A DNA stretch of 64,000 nt. It comes from Otis tarda. Taxonomy: Eukaryota > Chordata > Aves > Otidiformes > Otididae. This document shows, piece by piece, positions 34,745 through 48,000 of the stretch (position 1 is its first letter; each line of letters opens with the position of its first letter). The notes under the pieces were generated by a model that saw only the letters and a list, made by a program, of their open reading frames with translations, did not search any database and was not told the DNA's origin. The stretch is from NCBI GenBank assembly GCA_026413225.1, contig CM048554.1, positions 77,988,463 to 78,052,462 of the forward strand, in the 5' to 3' direction. The translations under genes were made by a program, and so were the position numbers.

Positions 34745-37214
34745 ACTCATTTTCTGAGACGTCTGCGGATGGCACATTGGATGATGTTAGGAAACTCTGC
34801 AAGAGCCTGCTCCTGTTGGACTCCACAACAAAACTCCTGGGGTAAATACCTGTCACCTGTGAAGTGTGGGCCCGTGCCTGTTCTTGAGAAGTAGTATTCC
34901 CTTGCTCCCCAGGGAAGCCCATAGACTGCAAGTCAGGAATTGCATTATGCGTTTGCTCCCTGTCAGTTCTGCTCCACTGAATGGTGAAGACATGCAGAGC
35001 TGGACCAGGTATTCACCCATCGTGACTTTGAAGGGATCGGGGTTAGACCTGATAAATGAATGTCAAGGTCTGTTCAATGAACACATAATTTTGTTCCCTG
35101 CAGGAAACAACTACATGTATTACACTAAAGGATGTGAAGGACAGCGTTTTTTGAAAACAAGCCTGAAAAATGTCAAATTTTATCTAGAGTTAAACACTGT
35201 ATCCCCACATACAGTCTGTACCTTCCAAAAACGTATGGTCATGATCACATCTTCATGATTTCACAGCAGAGTGTTTGACAGGCAGTTATTTTATACAAGT
35301 GAATAGAAATGGCAGTGTTAATTTTCTTGCACTCTTTTGTGATTTCATTATTTCAATCACTACATGAAGTGCAAGCGGTACTGAGAGTTGTTCCTGTCAA
35401 CTTCAGCTGATCTCTTCAGCATCAGAAGTAAATCAGGTCCAAAATGGTTTTGTGTTGGCATAATATAAACCAACAAACAGATCAACAAACCCCTCTTTCT
35501 AGCAACAATTTAATGTATTGTTTCAGCAGGAGAGGCCAGCTATGAGGAGGAATTTAGTTTCCAGAGGCTGTCAAATGTCTGTGCTCAGCAGACTCATTTT
35601 AGTTAGTGAAGAGGAACCCCCTCACTTGGCCAAAGGAAAACAGGGATGGAAAACAATATTAAACAAAGACAAGACATTGTATCTATCACTGCTCTGGCAA
35701 TTTGCAGTATTTTGTGCATGCAGCTCTCATCTTTACTAATAATACTATCCATTGGCAGTGTTACTGCTTTTTTATGAACAGTATCAGCTAGACTGGGAGC
35801 AGTCTAGAGTGAAGGTGTGATTTTACTGATCAAGTTCAGTGGATAGTGGTGTATAAAGTTTGTTGTTTCTCCTTGTGTTTCTGGAGTCATTTCTGCCTTC
35901 CTGGCTGTTAATTACATCTCCTGCTTTCCATTCTTCTGTTCTTCTCTCCTTATATTTCTAATGTTGTCAAACTGATTAGCCACTAAATTACATTGCATTC
36001 AGGTAACAAGATCTTTGTTATTGATTTGCTCTGAAGGCTTTCTTTGACAGACAGACTGGCAGAATCCTTCATCCAGGTTAGAGAATAATCTATTTGAAGG
36101 TTTCTTCCAGATGTCACTACTATAGCAACAGCTTCTATAGTGTTAATGCTGATATTAAATAGGGTTCAGCCCTGCATTACCATCCAGCCATATGGCCCTG
36201 TTTTTTTAAACTTGAAAATGAGTTTGCTGCTTCTTCCATAGGGGAGGCTGCCTGCCTGTATCTTCCCTTTATTTCCACTGTCTACTTTTTTTTTTTATAC
36301 TTCCAAAACCAAATTTTAAACCTCTCAAAAGGCCATTAAGAATGGAGCCAAATTCTTTTTTCATCTGTAGATCTGACTAGTTTGGTCAGCAAATTACAGA
36401 AATCTATGATGTTGTGTAATTATCTTCCTGTTAAACTTGGTATTTCGGACATTTGCTGTTTGTTTTTTGTTGCTTCCTTTCCTAGGTAGGCTGAATTGTG
36501 TCCTTCACATCCTCACATCTCTTTTCCATCTCTTTTTCATAGGAGTTCCAGCCCAATCTCTTTTGTCTTCTGATTTCCAGAAGCTCCCTACATTTCCAGG
36601 AAATTTTACATTCCTGGAGCCCCGGGTCTCCTCCCCCTGCTGGCAGAAAGCTTCTCAGTAGATCCTCCACCACCCTGACACAGCCATCCTTAGCCATTTT
36701 TTCCTCCTTTTTATTGAAGTATGAGGGATAAGATTTAGCTAGCCTGTGTGTGCTGGGACCCCATTTTATTTGTTTCAAGTAGAATTGCTAAACGCACCAC
36801 AGGACCAGCCCTGAAGATCTCCGGGGCCTCCTCTCTCCAGCCTCACTAGCCAAACCACTGAGGAAAGCCCATCAAACCAGAAGGCAGTGGCAGGGTTGGT
36901 CCAGGTGCCTGCACGGAGGGCCGTGAGAGGATCTGCAGCCAAGGAGCAGGGGAGGGTGGCGTGAGCGAGCGGAGCCGGCTGGGCGCCAGGGTGCAAGCTG
37001 GGTGGGAGAGTATCTGCACGAGGGTGGGCAGCAGCTTGACTGGGACAAGGAAATGCAATTTCTCAGCCAGGCTCTAGGGCCGCAGTTTCGACCCAGATGA
37101 TGGGAGTCACCGCGATCATGCTGCACAATGCATAGAAGGCTTTTTTTTTTTTTTTTTTCCATAAAGCATTGCCCAACTGGTGAGCTACTTTATGGATAAA
37201 GTTGGAAGGGACAG
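34745..37214. other. Non-coding region
   Basis: No recognisable gene. From 35880 to 36060 there is complex AT-rich sequence with a TTTGTTATTGATT (SOX-like) motif. From 36660 to 37130 the sequence is moderately GC-rich with chance reading frames. A 17-bp or longer T run lies at about 37141-37158. Confidence 0.55.
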
Positions 37215-37385
37215 GAAGGATGGTCTTGTAATTATGGGATTCAGTGGCAAATCAGGAAATCTGGGTTTAATAACCAACCGTGACACAGATTTCCTGTGTG
37301 ACCTTCTGCAGATCACTTACTCACCCTGTGACTCAAGTCCCAGTTTGTAACATGGGGCAATAGCACTTCTTTTCTCACACTTCTG
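37215..37385 (+). mobile_element. MIR-like SINE (ancient tRNA-derived repeat)
   Basis: It reads in order: ATGGTCTTGTAATTA (tRNA-like box A region), AAATCTGGGTTTAATAACC (box B-like), TGTGTGACCTTCTGCAGATC (matching the MIR core 'tgtgaccttgggcaagtcactta'), then CCCAGTTTGTAACATGGGGC (matching 'ctcagtttc..tgtaaaatgggg'). The order and spacing match the MIR/CORE-SINE consensus. Divergence is high, as expected for an element older than birds. It is inactive. Confidence 0.8.
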
Positions 37386-40300
37386 TCTGTCTTCTCTGTT
37401 TAGGCAGCTCTTCCGTGGGGCAGGTGTTTCCTCCAGCTCCACATAGCACCTTGCCCCAAAGAGATCATATTTAGTTTGGTTCCCTTCTCATAACTGATAT
37501 TGCTTTGATATTACTTCAGTTGATGCAAATTGTCATGGGTCCAGCAAGAACAATCTGAGTAGCTGTTTTGACAATATGCTTCATGGCCATTTAGCTTTGA
37601 GGAGCCTTTTTCTTCTGAAATAACTGTATTTCTCTCAGAAGAGGAATTCAAGTGCAGTAATAAGAGAGGTGATCCCACTGATATATCACTAAGTAAAATC
37701 TGACGTGCAGATATAATGAAAACATGAGGCAGTTTAATAATGAAAAATGTATAGTCCTGAGCTAATGGCTGAAAAATGTTTAGTGAAGGATTACACTGAA
37801 GTAAAAAACCACAAGAAAGAAATTCAGATAGATTGAACATTGGGAATTCATTTGTATGTCCAGACAATCTATGGTCTGTAGTGTACTTTTATGGTACAAC
37901 AGGATGCAAATAAATAATTTTTTGAGAGACTTATTGTCCTTTCTGGTAGGACTTTTGTAGTCTTCATCAAGAACTGTGAATCTGCATTTGAAACCCCTGT
38001 GTATCCTCAGGGTCCTTTTATGCCGTACCCACTGGGAGATGGGCACCGGACCAAAAGTCCAAGGCTGCGTGATGGAGAATGGAAGTGCTGGCTGTAGCCA
38101 GGGGGGGACTGGATGTTGGCGAAAAAGACCTTGTGAGACCAAACTGAATTGACTCACAGGCGAGTCACTGCACAAAGCAGCGCAATGGGACTGGCCGAGA
38201 AAGGGCCTGGGCTAGAGTGCCAAAAAAGCATTGAATACGTGCCCAGTGTGGACAAAAAACAGTGCCTCCACATCCAGAAGACAGGAGATTGCATGTAGTG
38301 AGGGACTTGGAGGGCATCTCAGACCTGCACTGGTAGCTGAGAAATAGGACTTTCTGCGTAAGCGGTATTGCAGGTGAGCAGAGCTATCCCAAGTAGTGGC
38401 AGAAGTGTAATCAATAACAAATGTAGATGCTCGTAGCGTAGATGCTCGTAGCAGAGCTAGGGTCTCCTAGATGATGACTCTCCTCCCAGGGTTATATAGA
38501 CATAAGAACTAACTGAGTTATCAAAGTGATGTTGCAGCATAGCATTTTAAAAAAAAAATGTTTAGGGTGAAATGTTGGTTGTTACAAAGTCCCATGGTGA
38601 AGAAAGTCTCCAGAAATCTCTCTCCCAACTTTTATATCTCCCAGGATCTAGGCATCTTGGAAATCTTATTATTTCTGTTTTCACCCTAGCAGAATTCTGT
38701 TTAATTCTCATTTGAGAAGGATGCTCCTGGAGTGTGCGTGCCAGTGGAAGAAAGCCAAACCAGATCATGGCTCTTTTATTACAATGCCCTGTCACAGGCC
38801 AGGCAGCAGTGGATGATGCTGTGGTGCCTCAGCTGTTCTTCCTCGGTACTCAGCTGTGGTTACCCGGGAAGTCACCTACATCTTCTATTGTAGTGGCGTT
38901 TCTGAACCAAACATGCCTGGGCTTGTGTTAGGCATTTTTTTCTTCTGTCTGAAGATTTGCACATGATAGACCGACCTTTTTCTGTTGGCGTGAAAGCAAT
39001 TCACCTTTGTCTCATCTTTAAAAAAAGGTACTTCTCTTTTTCCAACAACTCACCAACGTGTAAAGGGAGATTTACTTCTTCTATTTGTGGCTCCTCAGTG
39101 GTTCAACCACATTATTTTTTTCACCACCACCCAGTTGCCATCAGTCTCAGCACTTTGTGTGAAAGGACTTTTAGAGATGTACTACTGCTTCGCTGCATGA
39201 AGAAAAAGGTCTTATCAAGTGCCTGTGAAAGATACCTTTTTTGTTTACTGAAAATGTTGATTCATCCTCTTTTACCTGTCTGCAGGCATTCCCTTTTAAC
39301 TTACTGTATCTTTGGGACTTGGAGAGAGTCCTTCTTTACCTCAGCCCTTTTTATTCTCTGAAAATAAACTCTCACCTCTTCTCAAGCAGAGAAGGAAAAC
39401 TCTCAGACCGATCTGGGCTCTGTGGCTCTTCCAGGCTCCCACATGTCCTGGTTGGGCACTGGTGGCCAACGTGACTCTGAGGATGCCTCTGTCAAGCAGG
39501 CAGCAATCCCAGCCGGTCTCATGGGCTCTGAAGACTCTGAGCATTAAATTTCATTGCAGACTTTCATAAAAAGCTTCTCTCAGGATGTTTTACCTCCTTG
39601 TCCTGTTGTATTTTGCTATCTGACCCTGCTCCTGACTAATCTGTCTCATTTTGCCACCTATCCACGGTGGAGGGATATATAAATTGTCGTCTCAGTTGTA
39701 GTGAAGGGTATCTGCTCGGTGCCATCCATGAGCACTGCTGTTTTGCCCTGACCTTGGTCTGATTAATCTTGCTGCTTCTCTTTTGGCTTTGGTTGTATAC
39801 TTGAGGGTTTTTCTCCTTTCTCATCACCAATGACTTCATTTTTTAAAACTTTTGCCTGGCGGTATGTAATGTTGATTGGGTTATGAGGAGGGTAGTGCTT
39901 TCACAGTTTTGGACAGGGTCCAGTGGAGGGTAGGGGCCAATGGGACCAGCTCTAGAGGGTTGTGATCAGCTTTTATGGGCAAGAGAAGAGACCTGAGATG
40001 CAGGGCCCTTTGTCTCTACCCTTCTTCTTTTGCCTGAGGTGGGGTGTCAGATCCCAGGGCTGGCACAGCTCCACATCTCCCGAGGCCAGGCTGGGAGTAG
40101 CCTGATGTTCCCCATTTGCTGATTATGGCTTAGAGCCATCTCTTCCCCCCACTGAACGCTCCTTTGCATGTTAGCATTACGATACTATTAACTGGTAGAG
40201 TACTTCTAACAGAGTTGCTGCCCACCACTTAGACACTTCTGGTGCATCTTAACTCACCTGAGTGTCCCACTCAAAGCCTTTCTATCAAGCCAAGCTGGGG

Positions 40301-43300
40301 CCAGCTGGTTCATGCTTTTGTTCTGCAGCTTTGTGGTCTGGGATTAACTCTTTTCCTGCCTTCACAGTTTACAAAACTGATGTTTTTGCAGGAGCTGTGA
40401 TCTCTGATGCATTCAGAATGTGCCCACCAATGTCTTATTTGAGGAGCACAGCGTGCAGGGAAGATGCTTTGCATTACCAAATTATTGGGAGCTTTGTAAA
40501 CAATTTTCTATACAATTTTGTACTCCATTTTCTACTGCAGTTTTCTAGTGTCTCTTTGTGCCTTTGCTTTTTTACATTTCTAGGGTTTATTTTAAGCAAA
40601 CAGCTACCAGAGCATAAAAATCAACATAAAATCTTTTAAGAGCTAGTTTACATTGACCAGCTGTCACATAAACAGAGAAATGTGTGGGATAGTGGTGGAC
40701 AATATGTGTGCAGAGGAAGGTAGGCATTTTAGAGTTGTTAAATCCTATTGCTAAGCCCAGGGCTTAACAAGCTTCACATTTTTTGCTCCGGGGTATCATC
40801 CTACAGTGAAAGCAAGCTGATGGGCTCCATTAGCATGAATGATAGCTTCCTTCTACACACAAGTCAATTTGCAGGTAAAGTTTTTTTCACACTGTCAAGA
40901 GATAAAGAAAGCCTTTCTGAAAATGTCCCGGAGTTGATCTTAGGGCAAGGGAGGGTCTCAGTTCAGTCAAAGCAAATGTTTGCTGACATTGTTCAGCTAT
41001 TTTGGAAACTGTTAACCGTTGTTTTCAGCCTGACAAAATTAATAAGTGGATTCCCTGAAACTGAACATTAATCTCTGTCATCACCAGCTTCAGCGCTTTA
41101 AACTTCAGAAGTGTTTTTGTTAAATTCTTACTTGAATTTAAATAATAAAGGGACCTCTTCACAAAGCTCTATTCACACAATAAATGCTGTGTGCATTTTT
41201 AGAAACTAGTTTTTTAAAAGATTAGCGTGGTTTTATTAAGTTCTCTTTGCAGGCTTCCTCTTGCTTCCTTTTCCTTTTGGTTCAGTTGGGTCTTTTGCCC
41301 GTGAATGAAGTGGTAGAGGTGGGAGGACTTGTAAAAAAAAAAATAGACTGTGAAAAGAAAGCAGCCCATGTATTGGGCTGTGGAAGTCTAAAGAAGACAT
41401 TATTAGGGCCAGGCATAGAATACTTGAAGGATTAGATCCCAAAACAGCATGAGGATTACGTGAAGCATGTTCTAGCTATTAGGCAATACTTGATGTCACT
41501 GTTTGCACTTTTAAAGAGAAATTTCACCTGCATGCTCCAATGCATCAGAAGAGTTAAAAACACACGTCAATTACTGCCTAAAAAGGCCACATGTGAAAAC
41601 TCTTAAGTGGTAACTGCTGTAAATGTTTACGGTAGAGTTGGGCACCTGCATATAGCGTGCCCACAATTCTTTAACAAGCTGTGATTAGAGTAGATATGAT
41701 GGAAATAATGAAAATGTAAATAAGATAAATTGCCATATCTAGAGAGAGAGTGGAAGTGCAGTGGGAATTTTCGGCACTTCACAAGATAGGAAAAAAAAAT
41801 AGTGGCCTGGCCAGAACGTTTTGTTTGTGGCTGATCTCTGCTTGTTTTCCCTCAAAACCTTCTAGGGTCCCAGTGGCAGCTTTGTGTTGTTCCTTTCATT
41901 GCAGCTCTGCATGGAGCGGTTGAGGGTATTGATTTGAGTGAGGAGAGTTAGCAGGGCTCGTGATATTATCACTTAGGCTGCCTGCATCCTTCTGTTTCCT
42001 GGGGCTTCACCCCCTAGGGCTTAATGTCATTAAAACTGCTGAAAATGCTACAAAAAACAAGCGTAGCAGCACTTTTAAAAGACTGGTAAGATTGCCTGCC
42101 AGCTTCTACAGATCAGAGTGAAACTCTGGCCCCGTGAAGTCGGTGTTCACATCCTGCTAACTTGAAGAAGGTAAGAATTTTACTCTTCATGCATATCTCT
42201 CTGTTACAGCATGCCACTGCTGCCCCTTCATGCTCTTTCGTTTTCCATTTCATTACTGAAAGAGAACCCAGCCCTGGTTCATAAGGTACCAGGAACTAGA
42301 AGAGTACAAGGAAATTGGCAGGAACTGACTCTTGGTTTATGGGCAGACTCTGTAATGGAGCTTGTTACAAGAACCTCCATGGCTGTGTAAAAGTTCTGTT
42401 CTCTCTCCAAGGACATCACGGGTCTCTCTCATTTATGGGCATGGCGCAGCATGCCTCATTCATCCAGTAATGTTTGCCATAGCCAGACATAACCTTTAAT
42501 ATTAATTTATTTGGAGGAGATAGTACAACATGCTCTACTGGGGATTACTAAAGAAGGAGACTTCTGATGAAAAGTGTTTCTGAAGAAAGAGTTTGCTTCC
42601 ATCCCTGACCTGCAAGTTGCTGGAGGCTAGGAGAGCGCGATGGTTGGGAAAGCATACCAGGAAAACGTTGCTGTATTTTTCCTTGTTTTGTACTGCTCCA
42701 AAGTTATCTGGTTTTGGCCACTGTCCCCGTGTTTTTTTCCCCTTTAGGTATGGGAGGCAGCCCATCCCTACCAGACACTAAAAAAAACCCAAAACAAAAC
42801 AGAGGGAGAAGAAGAGGAGAGATGAAAAGAAGTCCCTGGGAAGGAAAAAAGCCTAAGTCATCACAAGTGGCAAAAATTATAAAAAGTTATAGGGGAGAGA
42901 CAATGGGTTAAAAATAGGGAAACAGAAGGAGACACTTGGCAGGGCACCCCAGCTGCACCCATGGCTCCCTTGAGGCACCCAAGTAGCTGCCAGATGTTGA
43001 CCAGAATATGTGGCAGGGCCAGGCTTCTGAAATGGGACCTACAGTCCCTGCCTGCCAGATTTCCCAGGGATGCAGAATTAGCTGAGAGCACATGCTGGCC
43101 CACTGACGCTCCTTGCCTTCTCCTGGTGTCACTTTTCTCCAGCCCCTCTGCTGCTTATCCTGGTCCCGGCGAAGGAAGAGGAGGCAGGGAAGGAGCTTCA
43201 GGGCTACGAGCTGTTGCAGCCAGCACGTCTAGGCCCTTCTTGTCCTATTTGTCACTGGCAGAGACAGGATAGTGGCAGTGACGGACTTGTGACCCCATTC

Positions 43301-45035
43301 TGTTGAACCACACTTCTATTAATCTACTTTAATTTACTGAGCAATTTGAAACCCCGTTCTGTGAATTGTGAGCTTTCTGACATAGAAATGAAACTGGAAA
43401 GAGAAAGGGAGAGAAAGAAAAGAAAATTAGAGCAATAGAGAATATGTGGGAGGTTTATAATTCAGAAGGGATTATCTGCAGTTTCTAGGAATCGCAAAGG
43501 AGTCACATTATGTAGAACAACCCAATGGCAGATGGGAATGGTTTGAAACTTTCTGCTCTTTCTTGTGCCTGAGGTTGCTCAGGTACAAGACTTGTAGCAC
43601 TAATCTCCTACAGCCCTGTCTTTAAAGTACTTTTGCATCACTCTGAGGCAGGGATTAGATGTGCATCTATGTTTCTAGTGCCTTTCACAGCACCACTACA
43701 CATCCCAGGAGAGCACATTAGACCATTCTGTTTCCAAATGTCCAAAATTCTGTTTCCAAACCACAGAAGGTCTAAGGGAAGGCAAAACCAGATGGAGCTG
43801 ATCCAGGGATGCGATGGCCGTCATAAGCAAAAGGTGAACTCAAAGAGAATTCTTCAGGGGCTACAACAGCGCTTGTGCCAGGCGGTGCCCAGTTTGTAAT
43901 GATTTTCTAGATGAAGTCCTAGGAATGCCCTGTGGGACACTTGGAAGTCCTGACTTTTTGTTTCACCCATCATAGCTTCTCCTTTCATAAATACAAAATA
44001 GTGGTCCGAGAGATTTTGCCAGCCTAAGTAAGTATATATATTTTCAGTGTTTAATGGGAATAAATAATTCAGCAGAGAAAGGGGGCATGAGAATAGTGAA
44101 ACTGAGAGAGTGTTTAGCAAAAATTTGAGTAAGTAAGTTAGACACTGCAACTGTTTCTGATCCATACCATTTGGACTCTGAGGCACTTACTGTGTGTTGT
44201 GCAAGAAACTTATTCTCAGCACCAACTTCCTGGAAAAAAAATAAAGACATTCTGTGATAAGAAAGCACACATATCACTCTTAAGCCTGAAGCTGGCATTC
44301 ATGGTATTAGAGGTTTCTTCAATGTACTTTCGACTGCGTAATTTGTGAAATTTACTTATCATTTTTTAAAATAAGGTAATGTCCTTTATGAAAAGAAACG
44401 CTGGTTCAGCTGCACACTTCTGCTTGCCTGCCAACGTTTAGTTATCAGGTTTATTGGGGCTTCTTTCTAGCCAAGAGTGGGACGAGGATGTAAGCAACCC
44501 ACCTTAGATGCAACTTGCTGCAGCTGCTCTGTTTTCTGTTGTAACTCCATGTGGTGGGAGAGGACCCTGCAACCCTCAGGGTGTCAGCCATTGCAAGTGA
44601 GGCAGTGGAAGGTCTACACTGCCAGAAGGAAAGGCTACTGAAAAGATGGACACTTATATGCAGGCAGAAGTCCTCTTTTGAGTGTTTTTCTGGAGCTTCT
44701 TACAGGTGTCATAGACCAGCTGCTGACCTAATGGCAAGCCACTGCTGGATTGAAAGCTGGGGATGGGTCTACCTTGCTCCCTTCTCCACTGCTCATTCTG
44801 TCCCCATCTCTTCTTCCTCAGGCACTGGCTACATGGTTCCTTGCAGCACCATCAGAGTTAGATGGCTTTAGCTTCTCCAGCAGGGTTACTGCTTCAGAAG
44901 GATCTCAAAGAACCAGATTGGGAGGAACTGAACCACAGCCTCCATTGAAGGAGGGACGTTGTTGCTCTCAGCACTCATCACGCTGGGCTGACTGAGGACT
45001 CTGACATCCTACAAGAGGAAAATCCCGCATGGAAT
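37386..45035. other. Non-coding region
   Basis: No recognisable gene. It contains a 15-bp perfect tandem duplication at 38423-38452. The stretches 39860-40160 and 42900-43270 are moderately GC-rich with no coding signal. Nothing else can be named. Confidence 0.55.
38423..38452. repeat. 15-bp perfect tandem duplication
   Basis: The unit GTAGATGCTCGTAGC is repeated exactly twice. Confidence 0.95.
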
Positions 45036-45090
45036 TGTAGAATCACAGAATAGCTTGGGTTGGAAGGGATGTTTAAATGTTATCTAGTAT
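45036..45090 (-). mobile_element. CR1 LINE, short 3'-end fragment
   Basis: The plus strand reads TGTAGAATCACAGAATAGCT then GGGTTGGAAGGGATGTTTAA and ATCTAGT, the reverse complement of the avian CR1 3' tail. Only about 55 bp is retained and it is diverged; the rest is lost or was never copied. Confidence 0.85.
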
Positions 45091-48000
45091 ATTATTTGCT
45101 AGCGTATCTGTTGCCAGTATCTTTTAATGTAGCATTTTCCTTATGGAAACATGTCTGAATACCTCACAGCCTGTGTTACAGGTCCCAGGAATTAGGAGAA
45201 TTTACCTTTGGGTAAATTTTTTTTTTGGGATTCTTCTTGTCCTCCATCTCTTGCACAGACACGATACTTGTACCTGGAGCCACAGAGGTAGCGAACTCTC
45301 CACCTGTTCCTCTCTGTTAACTGGAGACATCTCAGTTGGGTGCATTGTCCATTCCCATGCCTAGCACAGGGATGGTCAGAATTACCCAGTATCAACGATC
45401 CTACTCATCCTAACCCTAAATCCAAGGCAAGCCAGATTTAGCCTGATAGGACAACATGAGACCGCTCACTTGGCTGTGGCTGCTCACCTGCATCCTGCTC
45501 ACCTGCATTACTCAGGTTGTTTTTCTCAAGTTATTCAAATGAGATGATTATGGGAGTTTTCCTCTCCCCCACAAAGGTTCTCAGCAATTTAAATTTCAGT
45601 TGAAGAGGAAGTTATTAAAATGTGAAGATTAGAAGTGACCTAATTCTTACAGGGAAATTTAAACAAAAGTATGAAACTTTGCCTGATCTGCACAGCTGAG
45701 ATTTAATAAATAATCAGATGCTTGTGTGACATGGGGACATATGTCCCCTTGGATGGACAAACAGAACCACATTTGAAATTAAATCTGTCAACTTCTATGA
45801 ATGTGATTTCAATGATAAAATTCAGTGTCTTCTCCAAGAAACTGTTGGAAGAAAACAAGACCATATAAAAATGTTTGTTTAAGGCTCTTCAGACTTACCT
45901 TATCCTTTCTGGGAAGTGTATTCTTCTTTGAAATTTATGAATATAACATACATTGTTATTATTAAGGCTGATCTGCATGTACATTGAATGGAGAAGGCAC
46001 TCCAAATACTTCTTTATTAAAAAAGCACTAAAAGCACTGTTTTAAGTTCTCTTCATCTTTCTTCCTCAGCCTCTCAGACAACTTTATGTGAGAAAACACC
46101 ATTTACAGACTGCTGTGCCTTTGCAGGGATCTTTGCTTGGATCTTTGGCTTCAGATCAACAAAAAGAAAAAAACAAGAAAACACATAATCTCAGTCAGTC
46201 TGATTATCTAGGCACCTATCTGAGTTTTATAATCTTGTTTGTATCTGAGTACGCTCTACAGAAAATCAGCAGCAACAGCACAGTCTCTGCTGAATTCTCC
46301 CTCTTCAAAGTCAAACTCAAAGTGGTTCTCATCTTCTCATGACTTCACTAGTAATTTTCCCTATTTTTTATCTCATATTTTGGAGAGTAAAGGTAGAGTA
46401 GCAGAATATGGGGGGTATCTGTTCCAAGTTATGTTTCTGATGAGAAGACTTTTCTGAAAAGAGACATTTTGCTATGTTTCCTGAAGAGAGACAATCTCTG
46501 GACTCAGTTGATGTCCTCTGGACACGCGCTGCACAGTGGGATCCTGGGACTGGGGCTTGAATTGCCTCTTCTTCCTGCTGTGCTGCCCAGGCTCTACCTG
46601 TCTCCTGGCAGCCACAGAGCTCCAGCCAGGCAACATCGCATGATGAGACCCCAGTTATAAAATCAGGAATTCGTCATCTCATCTCACCTATACTTCAGAT
46701 ATTTCAGAAGTTTAAATGGATTATTGGAAGTAATACAGTATACCCGTAAATTTACAGTTATTCAAATATCTTTCTCCCTATTAAAAACCTACTGAAACAA
46801 TTTGGATCTTACGTTACTAACCTAGACTCTTTATTGAATAATATATATTTCAGCTTAAATCAAGCCTATGGTCATTTTTCAATATGCCTGTAATCCAACT
46901 CTGAGGTAAATAAACGAGATTCTCTAGAAACAACTACATAAAAAAAACCCCAACTTTTCTTTGTTCTGGTGAATCAGGATGATTCATACTCTATATGAAT
47001 AGTCTTGATATGTATTTAAAGTAAGTTTCTAGTAACACATTTCAAAGTATTTCGTAAGGGAACACGGGAACATTAGGATTCTTCTGTTCCTACAGGTATT
47101 ATCTCCAGCAAGAGAAACTCATCCCTGTACAGGAGATTAAAAGTCTCCTTTTCCTTTAATGAAGCCTGTTGCTATTATCCCTTTACCTCTGCAACAATAA
47201 TTTTATCTTAGCTTGTTTAGGATGGAGTTATGTGATTCTCTTGTGGGTCACTTTCATCACCATCTTGTAATTATTTCAGGTGTACTCTTCAGAGCTTGCA
47301 TTTCTGCTCTCTTGCACACACTGCTGAGCCAAGCACTGACACAAATAACTTTGAAGATCTGATCTGACAGGCCCAATCCAATAAGGAGCACAGTTGCCTA
47401 CAGGTTAAATGGCACTGCGCTTGCTGATGTCTGACTTCCCCAGCAGAGCCTCAAACCCTGGCTGAGGGCTTTGGGCCATTTGTTGAGTCCTTGAGGAGGA
47501 TTTGGCATCTCAGAGTAGGTCCCAAAATGTGCAGTGCCTATTGCTGATACCCAATGCAGAGCTGCCTGGCATTAGCCAAGGGGACATCTCGTGCATCGTG
47601 GTTTCTGGTCCTCCAGTGTCTGGCTTGGAGGCACCTGGCTTCCCCTGCTCTGAGTCTAGCACTGTGCAAGGTGTAAACTGTCCTGTGATGGCTGGTGCAG
47701 CTGACCAAGGATGGCTCTTTTCTTCTGAAACTCTACAGGAGGGATGAGAGGCCCCACTTCAGAGCTGTGGGTAGCTGTAAGGGCCCGCATTCCAGTGTCT
47801 TCCTTATATCCTTTTGCACCAAATATGAAGTAGTCCTGGTAGCAGGGTCAAGAACACGGGTCTCTTCCTGACTGCACCGCATTCCCTCCTACTTAGGAAG
47901 TTGAGTCAGCTCACTTTGGCTGTGGGGCAGGCACGAGGCTGCTCAGCTGTCATTGTCAGGACAACCCTGGCATTGCCCAGAGGCTCAGCGAGACACTTCA

